DNA from: Thalassia testudinum | Taxonomy: Eukaryota > Streptophyta > Magnoliopsida > Alismatales > Hydrocharitaceae | DNA length: 64,000 nt | Assembly (NCBI GenBank): GCA_037157565.1 | Contig: JAZHRO010000062.1 | Span: 7,812,001-7,876,000, forward strand | Direction: 5' to 3' | Shown here: piece by piece, positions 24,545 through 35,682 of the stretch | Position numbering within the stretch: the stretch's first letter is position 1 | Layout of the letters: the number at the start of each line of letters is the position of its first letter | Notes under the pieces: generated by a model | What the model was told of the DNA's origin: nothing | The model's input: only the letters and a program-made list of their open reading frames with translations | The model's database searches: none | Program-made: the position numbers and the translations under genes

Positions 24545-24838
24545 CCAGTCGTCAAGCACTCGACGCGAATCTGAACATCTGATCCTCTGAGCATAGCGTG
24601 TGTGTGTGTGCCGGCGTGTGTGCCTGTGGGTGTGCACCCAAGTGGGCGTGTATGTGATGTGGCCCTGGGAGGGCGAGGCCTAGGAGGCGTTGGGTCGATT
24701 TGGCTCGAGAAAGAAAAAACCAAAAATAAATCGATAACTCGAATTAGGCGAGGACCGAGTAGGGTCTGGTCCCACCCTGATCTCAGGGTGCTGTGTATCC
24801 TCGAAAGGACCTCGCCGCAAACCAAAAAACTAATTTTT
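24545..24838 (+). ncRNA. Candidate polymerase III transcript in B 5' LTR (hypothetical)
   Basis: Downstream of the USE/TATA-like module, about 290 bases contain no TTTT. They end at a hairpin, AACCAAAAA-loop-TTTTTGGTT (24820-24842), whose T5 could stop polymerase III. Inside, GCGAGG (24748-24753) can pair with CCTCGC (24810-24815), enclosing a hairpin CACCCT-gatctc-AGGGTG (24773-24790). It is not U3 or U6: I see none of their conserved boxes. No transcript evidence is available; the call rests on promoter-like spacing and structure only. Confidence 0.25.
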
Positions 24839-24842
24839 GGTT

Positions 24843-25215
24843 GAGAAGGAAAAAAAAAACTAGTTCAGCTGGAAGGAATGAAGGAAAGGAAGGTTAAATG
24901 AAGAAGCTGAAGAATTTAAGTGTTGGAGAAAGCTAAGTGTTGAAGGCAGCTGAAGGCTAAAGGAAGAGAGGAAACAGAAGAGGAGACCTTACAGTAAAGA
25001 GAAAGAAAGGAGAAGAATAGTCACTAAGGAGCAAAGAAGAAGAAATTAAGAAGAAAAAGACTATGGGAAGAGAAGGCAGAGGCAGGAGCAGAAGAGAAAG
25101 AAGAAAGAAAGAGCTTGAAAGAATAAGAGAAAAATAAAGGATAAAGAAATAAAAAGAAAAGAAGATAAAGAGAAGAAGAAAAGAGAGAGAGAGGCTGAAG
25201 AATAAAAGGAAAAGA
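24843..25215 (+). repeat. Purine-rich (GAA-type) tract in B 5' LTR
   Basis: About 370 bases strongly biased to A and G on the plus strand, made of aag, gaag and aaag units. Its counterpart in the 3' LTR is at about 35687-36050. It produces spurious open frames on the minus strand. Confidence 0.8.
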
Positions 25216-25674
25216 AATTGATTTTCGTGTTATATTTTTAATTTCTTTTTGCTCATAATTGTTGAAATAAGCCATGTTGTAATTAGATAAATTCTTATTT
25301 ACCTTAAATCTTTTGAAATAAATAGACAATTTACATATTTTTAAATGTTCAAAATGAGATTTCATATGAGATTTTGCATGTTACTTCAAAACTAAATCAA
25401 TTTTTGCAAAATTCATGCTTCTATAATTAACTTAACTATACCTCCTATACTTATAAGAAAAATAAAGTTAATTAGTAAATTTAGAATGAATTATACCTCC
25501 CAACGAATGACCTGGCATCAACCAGTTAAAAGTAAAAATCTAAAATGTTGGGTTAACTTGACCCAATACTACTAAACCGACACAACTTTGAGTTAACCTA
25601 AGTTACTTTTCTCTAGTCATAATTAAGTATAATTACTTAATTAACTGAGTTGAGGTGAGGAGTGATCATTTTAA

Positions 25675-25692
25675 TGGTGCCGTTGCCGGGGA
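25675..25692 (+). promoter_or_regulatory. Element B primer-binding site
   Basis: TGGTGCCGTTGCCGGGGA directly after the 5' LTR, one base from the TGGCGCC-type site of Tat/Athila elements. Confidence 0.85.
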
Positions 25693-26650
25693 GGCAATCC
25701 TTTAATTCACCAAAATTTATTTGGTTTAATTGTCTAATTAGGAGGTATTTGTAATTAAATTTCTATTTCTAATGTTTTTGTTCTAATTAGTTTTGTTTTG
25801 TTTTCTATCTTCTTTTCAGGTTTACCTTCACGGGTAATCTCAGGAGAAGGCGGGTTTTTGTTTTCGTTTTTGAAAGTATTTCTATTCTTAGTCTTTAGAG
25901 TAGTTTATTTTGTTGCATTAAAAAATAAAAAAATACAAAAATACATCCTACCTAACTAGCAGCAACATATAATAGGCATACACTCTTAGGAGTGCATTAT
26001 CTGCTAGTATTATCTTTGTGAATCTGACTCGGGAAATTCTTTACTATTTTTCTCGCATCAGCGGGAAAACACAAGAAAAACCATGTAGATCCCTATCTTT
26101 TGAGATTTAAAACGACCACATACTTTGTTTGAAATGACCTAAAAAGTAGCCATTATAATTCAGTTGATATATTTCTGAAAAAGATTAACTAAAAAGAGGA
26201 AGTTAAAAATTGTGACTAAATCTGATTGCAGAATGCATGCAGGTATTTTTATCGCAATCGTCTGTTGCATGCTATCGGTCACACAGTGCGATCACTAGAG
26301 TCACACGAGTCTATTTTTCTATCTCTCCTCTTTGTACCTCTTAGGGCTTTGATCGAAGATCAACAAGTCTGTCTCACTATTAGAGCCCTGGGGAGCCAGT
26401 AGTGAGCGGTCTCAATCCTAGACCTTAGACCTTTGAGCCTTAAGGATATGCACCTGCGTAGACATAGATTAGGATGCGTATTTTGATACTGTTACTCTGT
26501 TTGTTTGCGTCAAATTATTTTGTGTATCTTAGGAATCTCTTCTTTCCTTTGAAAGAAGAGCAAAACCCGCATCTTTGCGCTGTTTTGCTGGTTTTTGTGC
26601 TGCTGATTTTCTGTGGTGTGTGTGTGCACTTGCACATTATTTTCCATTTT

Positions 26651-28543
26651 ATGGATGGGAGGCGATCCTTGCATCAGCCTCTTGCACCATCTTTGACAGG
26701 TGATCCTAGACAGGTTGTAGATAAGCAACCAATGGTTTCCCCGTCTAATCCATCTACTTCTATGGATCAATTGCAGAATCAAAATCCTAAGATCCCTTCC
26801 TCTTCTAGTCAGGGGGAGATGTCGCATTTTGATATTCATGAGGCGCTCCTGAACCAGAACCTTAGGATGCTTGAGCAGACTAAACAAATTAATATTTTAA
26901 CAATAGCCTTAAATAATTTGCAGACTCTTCAAACCCATCCTCCACCTTGACCTGAGGCGGGTTTTGACATCCCTGATTTACCGATTCCTCGTCCAAGGCC
27001 TCTACTTAGAGATTACTACAACCCATCTAATGCACAAGTAGAGCCTAATGTTAGGATACCTATTAGGGAGAATGATCCTGAATTAAAGCCAAATATCATT
27101 GGTATAATCCCTCACTTTCACGGATTTGCATCCGAGGATCCATTCCAACATATAGAAGATCTAAAGAATTTATCTCAAACTCTTGGACCTTGAAATCAAA
27201 ATAGGGAAATCCTACTTATGAAGATGTTCTCTTTTAGCCTTAAGGACAAAGCTGCTTATTGGTATAGAATGATTTCAAGACCAATCTCAACTTGGGCTGA
27301 ACTCAAATCTACTTTTCTAAAGAAATTCTTTCCTATTGATCGAACTAATGCTTTAAGGCGAGCTATTACTACTTTCAATCAAAATCAAGGAGAACTAATT
27401 CATGAAGCATGGGAACATTTTCAAGAATTGCAAAGGAAATGCCCACATCATGACATCCCTCGTTGGCAACTCATGCATATCTTTTACTATGGTTTTCAAG
27501 AGGGCATTCACAATCTAGTCGATGCCTCTTGTGGAGGGAACTTCCTATATCGTGACACAGAATCCGCCTCAGAATTTTTTGAAGGGATGGAGGAAAACTT
27601 GATCAACAACACATCAATGTCATAATTTATGCGGGGCGCAAACACGAATCATCAAATTTCGCACAAGGGCATTCACGAGATTGGTAACCCGTCTAGTTCA
27701 AAGGATTTGGAGATAATTGCAGAAAAACTGGACAAAGTCGATATCGTAGCAAAGCATCTCGACGAGGTCAAAAATACGATGAAGACTCTTACACCTCTAC
27801 TTGCTAAGAATCCCGCATATTCACCTGTTTCGTAAATTCCTACAGGGAGGGAATTTGTGAATAATCTGGATTCTAAAGATCCATCTTCCTTGGGTTTTCT
27901 ATCTACTCCACCAACCCAAGGAGGGACCTTTGTCCCACAATCTTACCCACCCTTTTCCCCACCCTTATCTTTTGCAAAAAACACACCTTATCCTCTTGAT
28001 TTGAACTCCATTCAGGGATACACACCAAGATCAAACCCATATTCAAATTCCTATAATCCTGGATGGCGTAATCACCCTAATTTCTCTTGGTCTGACCATA
28101 CACAAAGACCATCATATCTCACTCAGACCAGGCAAAACTCGCCTACATTGTCGTTTTAGCAACACAATGCAAGGCCATTTTACATGGGTTCGCAAAACCT
28201 CGTAGGGCCAAATAGAGATACACAGTTAGACCAGATTTTAAGAGCTGTGTCAAAGAGTCAGCGACAAAATGCTGAAGCTCTCGCTAAGATCCATAGGCAA
28301 TGTAAGGTAGAGTTTGCTGATTTATGAAATCAGATCACGCTTTTGGCTGAGTCTCGTCAGCCGGTACTCTTCCATCTCAACCAATTCTGAATCCTAGGAA
28401 TCTGCAAAATCTTAGGCAAAATCAAGGCCAAGTCCATTTCATTAATCAGGCCTTTGATTCTAATCATAGCCCATCCTCTTCACTTCTTGAAAATAATCCA
28501 CCAAACTTGCATCAACAACCTTTATTGTATCAAAATGACCCAC
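26651..28543 (+). pseudogene. gag: Element B gag (Retrotrans_gag type), interrupted by E1
   Basis: Capsid-like protein of a Tat/Athila-type element. One frame holds from ATG 26651 to the E1 insertion at 28544, with stops near 26948, 27192, 27623, 27833, 28157 and 28325. Diagnostic blocks are MKMFSFSLKDKAAYWY (about 27218-27265), FLKKFFPIDRTNALRR (27314-27361) and KCPHHDIPRWQLMHIFYYGF (27437-27496), all typical of this gag family. The upstream part is Pro/Ser-rich. Each stop is explained by CGA-to-TGA, CAA-to-TAA or CAG-to-TAG. After E1 no gag or pol similarity resumes clearly. Confidence 0.85.
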
Positions 28544-31104
28544 TGATGAGAACCTCATCATGAATCCTAACTAGCACATTTTAACCTAATAAAGTGAACA
28601 AAAGCTCCTACATAACCTAAGGGAAGGCCTAATTTAGGGAATTCTTAATCTGAGAATAAAACATGACACAAGGGGTAAAACTGTAATTTTACCATTGCAG
28701 TGCATCAACAGAATTTCTAAGGGTCTAGACATAGGTCAAGTGAACCTAATAAGAGAAAAAGTGGGATGGTTTGGTCAGAAAAGGGTTATGACAAAATCTA
28801 GGAATTAAATAACACTCTATAACCCTAAAATAAACCCACTTTAATTCATAAGGTTCCAGAAAAGATAAAAATCAACTAAACCCTCTAAAATTCATGGAAA
28901 AATATCTCCTAGGGTTTAGAACCTTCAATTTGGCCTTTGGAACTTGTTTTGACCTAGATTGAGGTCCATACCCAATTTTTAACCTAATTTGGGTTTTTGT
29001 GCAAAATGTCTAATCAAACATGGTCAAACCTAAAATCCAACTTCACCATTGGATTCCTTAGGTCCAAATTAAGTTTATACCAAAATTTGGACCTAGGGGA
29101 AGGTTGTCTTGACCCACTTTGCAATTTGGTCCTCAAATTTACTTTCTGACCCTCAACTTTTTGAAACCCTTGTATTTACCCCCTCAAATTCCTCATCATT
29201 TTCTTCACTTTGGTCCCTTTGCCACCTGCAGCAGAATGCCATACCTCCGGCGACTTTGCGCGAAGGATTGAACCTGATCTGCATGGGTAGCCGGTCCCAG
29301 ATTTGAAAGGGAAGCTCCCTGTGGAGCCTCCTACCACATGGGCTGCTCCCCATGCCCTGAAGCCCACCATACCTCTCATGCGAATGTGCGAGAGGTATGG
29401 GTCTCCGGGCGGCTATACCTCCGACGTGACCTTCCCGCCACTCTCGCACGCCTCCCGGCCGGCTGTTGCCTATTTAAGGAACGATAGACCACGCCACATC
29501 CTTCAAGCTCGATTTGGCCTGAGATCCCCCTCCAAGTCATCTCCTCCCAACTCCGGCCATCCGCCCAGAGCTTCCGGTGACTCTTCCTCTCCTCTCTCGT
29601 TGCTCTGCCATAGTACCAGTGGCGGATCTACCTCCACCGTCCTCCGCCGCGCCACGCCGTACCAGCAGGCACCCTCCAATGCCTCTTCCTCGTCGCCATC
29701 TTCTCCCCCTGGCACCTTCGTCTCCGGCGACGACAAGCACCAGTCGCTCGCCTTCCGCCTCCCCCTTTCGACCCAAACCTACTAGATAAGTTCTCCTTTC
29801 TCCCCTCTCTATTTCCCCCTTGTCAATTGTTATTTTCAACCCCTCTTCCTCGTCATCGTCTTCTTCCCCTGGGTGCCTTCATCTCCGGCGACGGTAGGCA
29901 CTAGCTGCTCACCCTTTACCTCCCCCGTTCACTCATAACCTACCAGATAAGTTGCCCTTACTTCCCTCTCTATTTCCCTTCTATCAATTTGTTCTTTCGA
30001 CCTCTCGACTCCACTATCCACCATCACCATCTCCACCTCTGACCACCAACTTTGGCGAGGCCATTCCACCACCACAGACAGTTTCACCCGTCACTGACTG
30101 GTCCCTAAGCTTCACCACCTCCCACTGATCACCTTTCGCTCTCCCACTCACCGCACCACCCACTGGAACCTTCCCCCGAACACACCCACTTGCACGCACA
30201 CACTGTGCCCTAGGCACACTCACACAGGCATCCTCACACCACACTGACCCCCAGGCCATCTTCGTCGTGCTCCAGCGAAGCCTGATGAAGGTTCTGACAA
30301 GGCCGCAAGGTCGTGTGTGTGATTTCAGGGTCACGGCCCCTTCCGCCATTGGCGCAACAGCATGAAGCTTACTTGAAGCTTCGTCTAGGTCCCAGAGCTC
30401 CAGGCCAGTAGTCCCAGAGTGTGCGGACTTCCCTCATGCAAAGCTCCAGGCAGCCAATTGGCCTTGAAGGCCAAAGCATCAGCTGCAATCGGGTGAAGAT
30501 TCCTGCTGCTTGGCATGCGATAGAAAGGTGGGAAGTTTAGTCTCACCTCGGGCATTTTTGAGCGAGTGTAGGGAAGAAGAAGAAGAGGCTAAGGACTTAG
30601 CCACAGGAGCTGAAGAAGAAGAAGGCATAGTGCAGAAGGAAAGGAGGAAAAAGAAGGAAAGAGAAGGAGCTGAAGAAGAAGAAAGAGCCAAAGAGGAAGA
30701 GAAGAAAAGAGGAGGAAGCTGCCGCAAAGAGGAAGGCCAAGTAGGAAGAAAAAGAAGAGAAAACGAAGAAGCCAAGGAGAAGAAGCAGCAGCAACAGCCA
30801 AAGAGAAAGGAAGAAGAAGAAGAAGATGTGCACTGTAGCAAATGCTACTTAAGGCATCTGATCCATAGAATCTGACGTCTGGAGACAAAGAAAAGAAAAG
30901 AGAGAGAGCAAAGAAGAAGAAGAAAAAGAGAAGAAAAATTCTACATTTATTCTCTACATTTTTTTGTAAAGCATTATAGTATTGTAAATTGTGATCTTTT
31001 TGCTTCTAAAATCTGTATTTGCTCCCTGAGTTCGACCTCGAAAAATTCTCCAGTTTTGAGTAATAAATAAAGTTAAATTGATGATCATCCCCAAACGAAC
31101 ATCA
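28544..31104 (+). mobile_element. E1: solo LTR of family E (Tat/Athila type)
   Basis: 2561 bases from TGATGAGAACCTCATCATG to ...aacatca, with a perfect target duplication CCCAC (28539-28543, 31105-31109) inside B's gag. No internal region is present, so this is a solo LTR left by LTR-LTR recombination. It shares order with E2, E3 and the E5 5' LTR: terminal hairpin, TATA-like TATTTAAG (29471), purine tract (about 30560-30960), inverted GACGTCTG motif (30855-30883) and a late gttcgacctcgaa block. It lacks a TATA-like box after its degenerate USE (30540-30550), apparently through a short deletion. Confidence 0.92.
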
Positions 31105-31109
31105 CCCAC

Positions 31110-33771
31110 CTATTATTGGGAACCAGAATTGACTCTGCTGATCTTCTGAACTTGGTTGGGAACATTTTTTAATTGCCTCAATCTTTAATATTCTACATCT
31201 CAACCTAAATCAGATCTAATCTTCACGAGATTCACTCTGATCTTTTTAAGATTTTTCATGAGAATCTGATTTTGGGTTCTGCCAGATTTATTCTGGGCAA
31301 TTTCAGGATGAGTTTTTACTGGGTGGTTTAATCTGTTTTCTATTTTTGAACCAATCCTTCCATAACCCCTATGTTTTGACCATATACCTATTCTTTTTAA
31401 GAGTTCCTTATTAGGGTTTATGCCTAGCTGAAGGCGTAAAACTTAGCACTTTTGTACATACCTGTTTCCCACTTTATACCTTTTGATTTTCTTCTACAGT
31501 TACTCTGATTTTTCACTTCATATTTTACTGATTACATTCATTTAGTCCGACTGACCACTCTGACCTTTGGTTAGACTTGAAATCGTCCGCATAGAGATCT
31601 TTGATCTCCTCTATTCGACTCCTTTCATCACCTTATACTAAATGAAGTGTAATATCTTTTCACTCTTCTTACAATGAGGACATTGTAAATTCTTAGCTTG
31701 GGGGGTGTTGAAGTGAAATTTTCACTTTAAGTGTGTGTAAATAGATAGAAAAATAAAAAACACAAAAATTAAATATCCACGAAATTTAAAAAAAATTAAA
31801 AATTACAAAAAATTATAAAAATTTTCAAATTCAAAAATATCATAAAAATTTTAAAAATTTTGAAGAAAATTTCATAAAAATTGAAAAACCTTATAAACAT
31901 AAAAATAAAAATATATAAATACAAAAATTTGAAAAATGAAAATTCACAAAAATAATAAGAGAGGTATATTCAACTACAATAAAGAAGAAAAAGAAGAAAA
32001 TATATATGTATATATATATATTTATTATAATTAAGAGCTTAATTTTTCTTTTAGCTCAAAAACTTAAAGTATTTAAGAGCATTCAACTCTTATTTAGATT
32101 CTTAATTTAAACATTTTGTAAAAACACACTTTTATTTTAAACAACATTTTATTTGAATTTAGAATCTTTTAATCGTTTAAGCCTTATTTTTCTATTCTTA
32201 CCTTGAATTAAGAAACTAAGTGTATTAAGATTTAAGATTAAGTTTTGTGGTTAAATTATAACTTTCTAATCAATTAGATTAAGTAATCCTTTTTCTTTTT
32301 GAAAATTTGATTTTATCATAAGGTTAAGTAAAAGACCAGATATTCAGAGTTAATTAAATAGAGAGTTAGTAGAATTTTAGTTTACAAGTCTTATAGGCTA
32401 AGATATATAACTAGACTTGGTAAATTTTGTCTTGACGAATCCTATAGGAGGAAACTAAGAATTTAAAGAACCTGAGAGTGAAGGGCTTTGTTGTCCAAGC
32501 TCTGATTTGAGAGCTAAGTAGCCTAAACATCTAAATTCACACACATAGAATTGTCTTGTTGGCATCTGAGACCGCGAAAACATAAAAGTTAAGAGATCAG
32601 TTCTGAATCCTCTTTAGTCCAAGGATTTCTATGGGGCGGCTCTTGAAAGAGTGAAGGATGTGCCACTCACCTAGAAAAAGGATTTGGAGAATTCTGTTAG
32701 TAAGAAAAATGAGAAGGGGGGAGAAAAAGAAAAGAAATAATAAATATAATAGAACACCCTGCAGTTAAGTGCCTTGTTACAAATGGGTACTTATGCAATT
32801 TTTTTAACAATAAAATAAAGCATCTCAATTCAAATGGATGCTACCCTTCCTTCCATCAAATAAAAAGAACACCTCGTTACAAATGGGTGTTCTAGTTTAT
32901 AGAAAAAGTAAAAAAAAAAATGGAGATAAAAGTATTAGGAGTAAGAGACCCAGTGGTCCACCAGGGAGATATACACAAAAAGTGTTGATCTCGGGATAGA
33001 AAACTGGTGAGGAGAAAGCAACCAAACCTGATAAGGCCAAGCCAAAGGCTTGAATTAGAATAATTAGGATTGGAAATTGATGTCTTAAGATCTGGATTTT
33101 TGCAACTTTGGATGCCTTTAGGACAAATCTCTTCACTAAGCATAGATGTTTTAAAATCATAGCTACTAAACCTTGGTATTGGGCAATGAAGCCTAAGAAA
33201 TCAGGTTTTAAGGATTTTAAGTTGAGACCTAAAGGAGAAGAATTGACAAAATCCTAGGTATAGAATTGTTCTTAGTTCTGTAGGCTAGTAAATTAGAGTT
33301 TTACTACTCTAAGTTTGGTTAATAATGAGTATCTGGTTAATTTTCCTAAACTTATATTGATAAAAGTCAAATATCTTAAACAAAAGGGTTAACTTAAATC
33401 TATTGAGTTTTTGAGTTAAAATTTAATTCCCAATTGTTAAGTTTTGTTTTCTTAAAACACTTTGTATTCTAAGTTTGGGTTAACAATAGTTACAATGGAA
33501 TAAGAGATTTTTGAGAATTCTAATTCTTAATAAATTCTTGTTAACAACATTGCTTTAAGTGTGTTTTGAAAATGTTATAAGTATAAGTCTAAGAAAGAAA
33601 ATTTTCAAAAGTGCTCTACATATTAATTATTTATATTAAACTTAAAATTTTTTCTGACCTAAGCTTTTCTCTACATAGTTGTTATTTATATTAATTTAGA
33701 ACCAAGTGCTTTAAATCATCATATTTTTAGTTAATTTTGCTAGGAACTAGAAAAACTTTGGCTTGGGGGTA
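31110..33771 (+). other. Element B 3' non-coding region and polypurine tract
   Basis: AT-rich DNA without pol motifs. The tgaggacattgtaaattcttagcttgggggg block (31675-31707, described by its ends) is a pattern I associate with the 3' part of Tat/Athila elements. It suggests that pol was lost between gag and this point. At 31740-31960 lies an A-rich low-complexity stretch. A short (AT)n run is near 32008. The polypurine tract ends at 33771 (ttgggggta). Confidence 0.6.
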
Positions 33772-35323
33772 TGATGAGAGGCTCATTATGATCTCTAATT
33801 ACCCCTAATTAACTAATCTTCCTAATTAATTAGCTAAGGATATGAGTATATATGGGTTAATTATAAAATAAGGGATATATAGTAAAGGACCTTAAAATAA
33901 CTTAAAAATGCTATTTTATCATTCAAATAATATTATTAATAATTTAATTAATAATTGGACTCGAGATACTACCAATCATTCATCTAATTAATAGATTAAT
34001 TTACTTAAGCATAATATATACATAAGTATGTAATAACTTAAGTAACTTTACCTAATTTAATAAATTAACCTAAAAAGGTCAAAAATGTAAATTGAAGGTG
34101 TAAACATAATAATTACCTTATTTACTAACATATATAAAAAGTTGAAAAAGATCCAAATTAAATAAACCTTGAAAACCTGAGTTTACATTTTGATCCTTAA
34201 AACTCATTTCAATCGAGTCCTTAATTCTCATATAGGTCCTTAGGTATCGTTGTACAAAGGTCCCTATCTTCTTCTTCTTCCTTCAACCAGCTGAATGGCT
34301 GATGTCAGAGGGTGATTCCACCTCTCGATCACCGCCCTACCGACATCATTCTTCCTTCGACAAGCTCCTGGAGCTTGCGCTCACCATCCCATCCTCATCC
34401 CTCAGTCTGGATGATTCAGATATCCTAATTTTTGGTAGGAGTTAACCTCACCGTCGTCGGAGACGACACCGGTGGTTGACCTCCTTTAGCTCCTCACACA
34501 TCCAGACTCCGCTGCTCTCTTCATCGCCGTCAACTATAAATAGCCCCTCACACCCCTGATTTCTCTCAAGTTGGCTCCCTTCCCTTTTCTTCACTGCAGC
34601 TGACTTCGATAGGCTATTCCCTCCGCAACTCCGGTAACTCCCCATCTCATCTTCTGACTTCTTCCATCCACTTTGATTAGCTTAGGAACTTCGCCAAGGT
34701 CAGCCGCATCTCTGGACACAGGCACTGACCAAGGAGCTCCTCTACTTCACTCCACAACCACCGCCGGAGATCTTCCTCAATACCCTCTGATTTCACTCCT
34801 CCGTTATGAGCCTTAGATGGAGATCCTCTGACCCCTTCATCCAGGTAATAGTAGATAGGAGTAGATTAGGAGTAGGAGTAGGAGTAGGAGTAGGATAGTC
34901 TAGATAGTTAGCTAGTTAGTTAGATTAGCGTAATTTCATATTTCAGAGTTGGAAATTCATTCTCTGAAGCTTTTAGAGAAGCTTGGAGCTTCTCTGTAGC
35001 TTCTGAAGCTTAAAGAGCTTCATAACCTTTACCTACAGATGTGGAATTACCTGCAAAGCTAGCTGAGACCCTTAGTTAAGTTAGAAAAGCCATCCTATAG
35101 ACTCTGTGAACACCATTTTCATTTCCAAGTAGTTAAATCCCTGTAGGAACCCCATAACTTCTCCTTTCAAATTGAAGAGGAAAACATCCTCTTAACTTAA
35201 AATTGACCCTATAATCTTGTAGAGCCACCTTAGAGCTTTTCATCAAGCTTTGAATCACTTGATTTGGAGCTCTGAGTAGGGAGAAATCCTTGCTTGAAGT
35301 TGGGTCTGGAGGGGGAAAGCAAA

Positions 35324-35366
35324 GTCCCACATCGGATGTTTCTGAACATGCGCATAGGTATAAAAG
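35324..35366 (+). promoter_or_regulatory. snRNA-type USE and TATA box in B 3' LTR
   Basis: GTCCCACATCG (35324-35334) is an exact match to the plant USE consensus RTCCCACATCG. TATAAAAG begins at 35359, 24 bases later, the spacing of plant U6/U3 (polymerase III) promoters; polymerase II snRNA genes use about ten bases more. This is the clearest copy in the window. Confidence 0.6.
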
Positions 35367-35384
35367 CATTTTGTGCATTAAGCT

Positions 35385-35682
35385 CACTAGTCGTCAAGCT
35401 CTCGGCACGAATCTGAACATCTGATCCTCTAAGCATAGCGTGTGTGTGTGTGCGGGCATGTGTGCTTGTGGGTGTGCACCCGAGTGGGCGTGTGTGCGAT
35501 ATGGCCCTGGGAGGGCGAGGCCTGGGAGGCTGTTGGGCCGGTTCGGCTCGAGAAAAAAGAAAAACCAAAAATAAACCGATAACTCGAATCAGGCGAGGAC
35601 CGAGTAGGGTCTGGTCCCACCTTGATCTCAGGGTGCTGTGTATCCTCGAAACGACCTCACCGCAAACCAAAAACTAATTTTT
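35385..35682 (+). ncRNA. Candidate polymerase III transcript in B 3' LTR (hypothetical)
   Basis: About 300 bases without TTTT follow the USE/TATA module and end at the T5 of a perfect 9-bp hairpin (AACCAAAAA 35665-35673, TTTTTGGTT 35678-35686). The inner hairpin is CACCTT-gatctc-AGGGTG, a G-T pair where the 5' LTR has G-C. The outer stem has one mismatch (CCTCAC). It matches no RNA family that I know. Confidence 0.25.

Larger units (their letters stand above)
21587..25673 (+). repeat. Element B 5' LTR
   Basis: The full-length form of this LTR. It aligns with the 3' LTR except for about 1.36 kb (roughly 22755-24118) missing there. Contents in order: 5'-terminal hairpin, AT-rich U3, TATA at 22351, a USE/TATA-like module at 24484-24525, a T4-free structured tract to 24838, and a purine-rich tract to about 25215. 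Solo LTR F (net about 4.05 kb) is a diverged relative with the same order. Confidence 0.87.

Noticed and set aside
24590..24660. GT-rich run considered as a Z-DNA or satellite element of its own
   Set aside because: It is a short variable microsatellite also present in the 3' LTR (35440-35500); part of the LTR, not a separate feature.
29303..29785. 160-codon plus-strand frame in E1
   Set aside because: Ser/Pro-rich, no domain; lies in the region following the LTR TATA-like box and is not conserved in frame in E2, E3 or E5.
30479..30888. Overlapping Lys/Glu-rich and Ser/Phe/Leu-rich frames on both strands
   Set aside because: Products of the purine tract in solo LTR E1; the same artefact occurs at 43986-44405, 50399-50854 and 61167-61412.
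35385..35682. Whether the candidate RNA in B is a true U6, U3 or 5S gene
   Set aside because: None of the conserved internal sequences of those RNAs can be seen; only the promoter-like module and a terminator-like hairpin support transcription.
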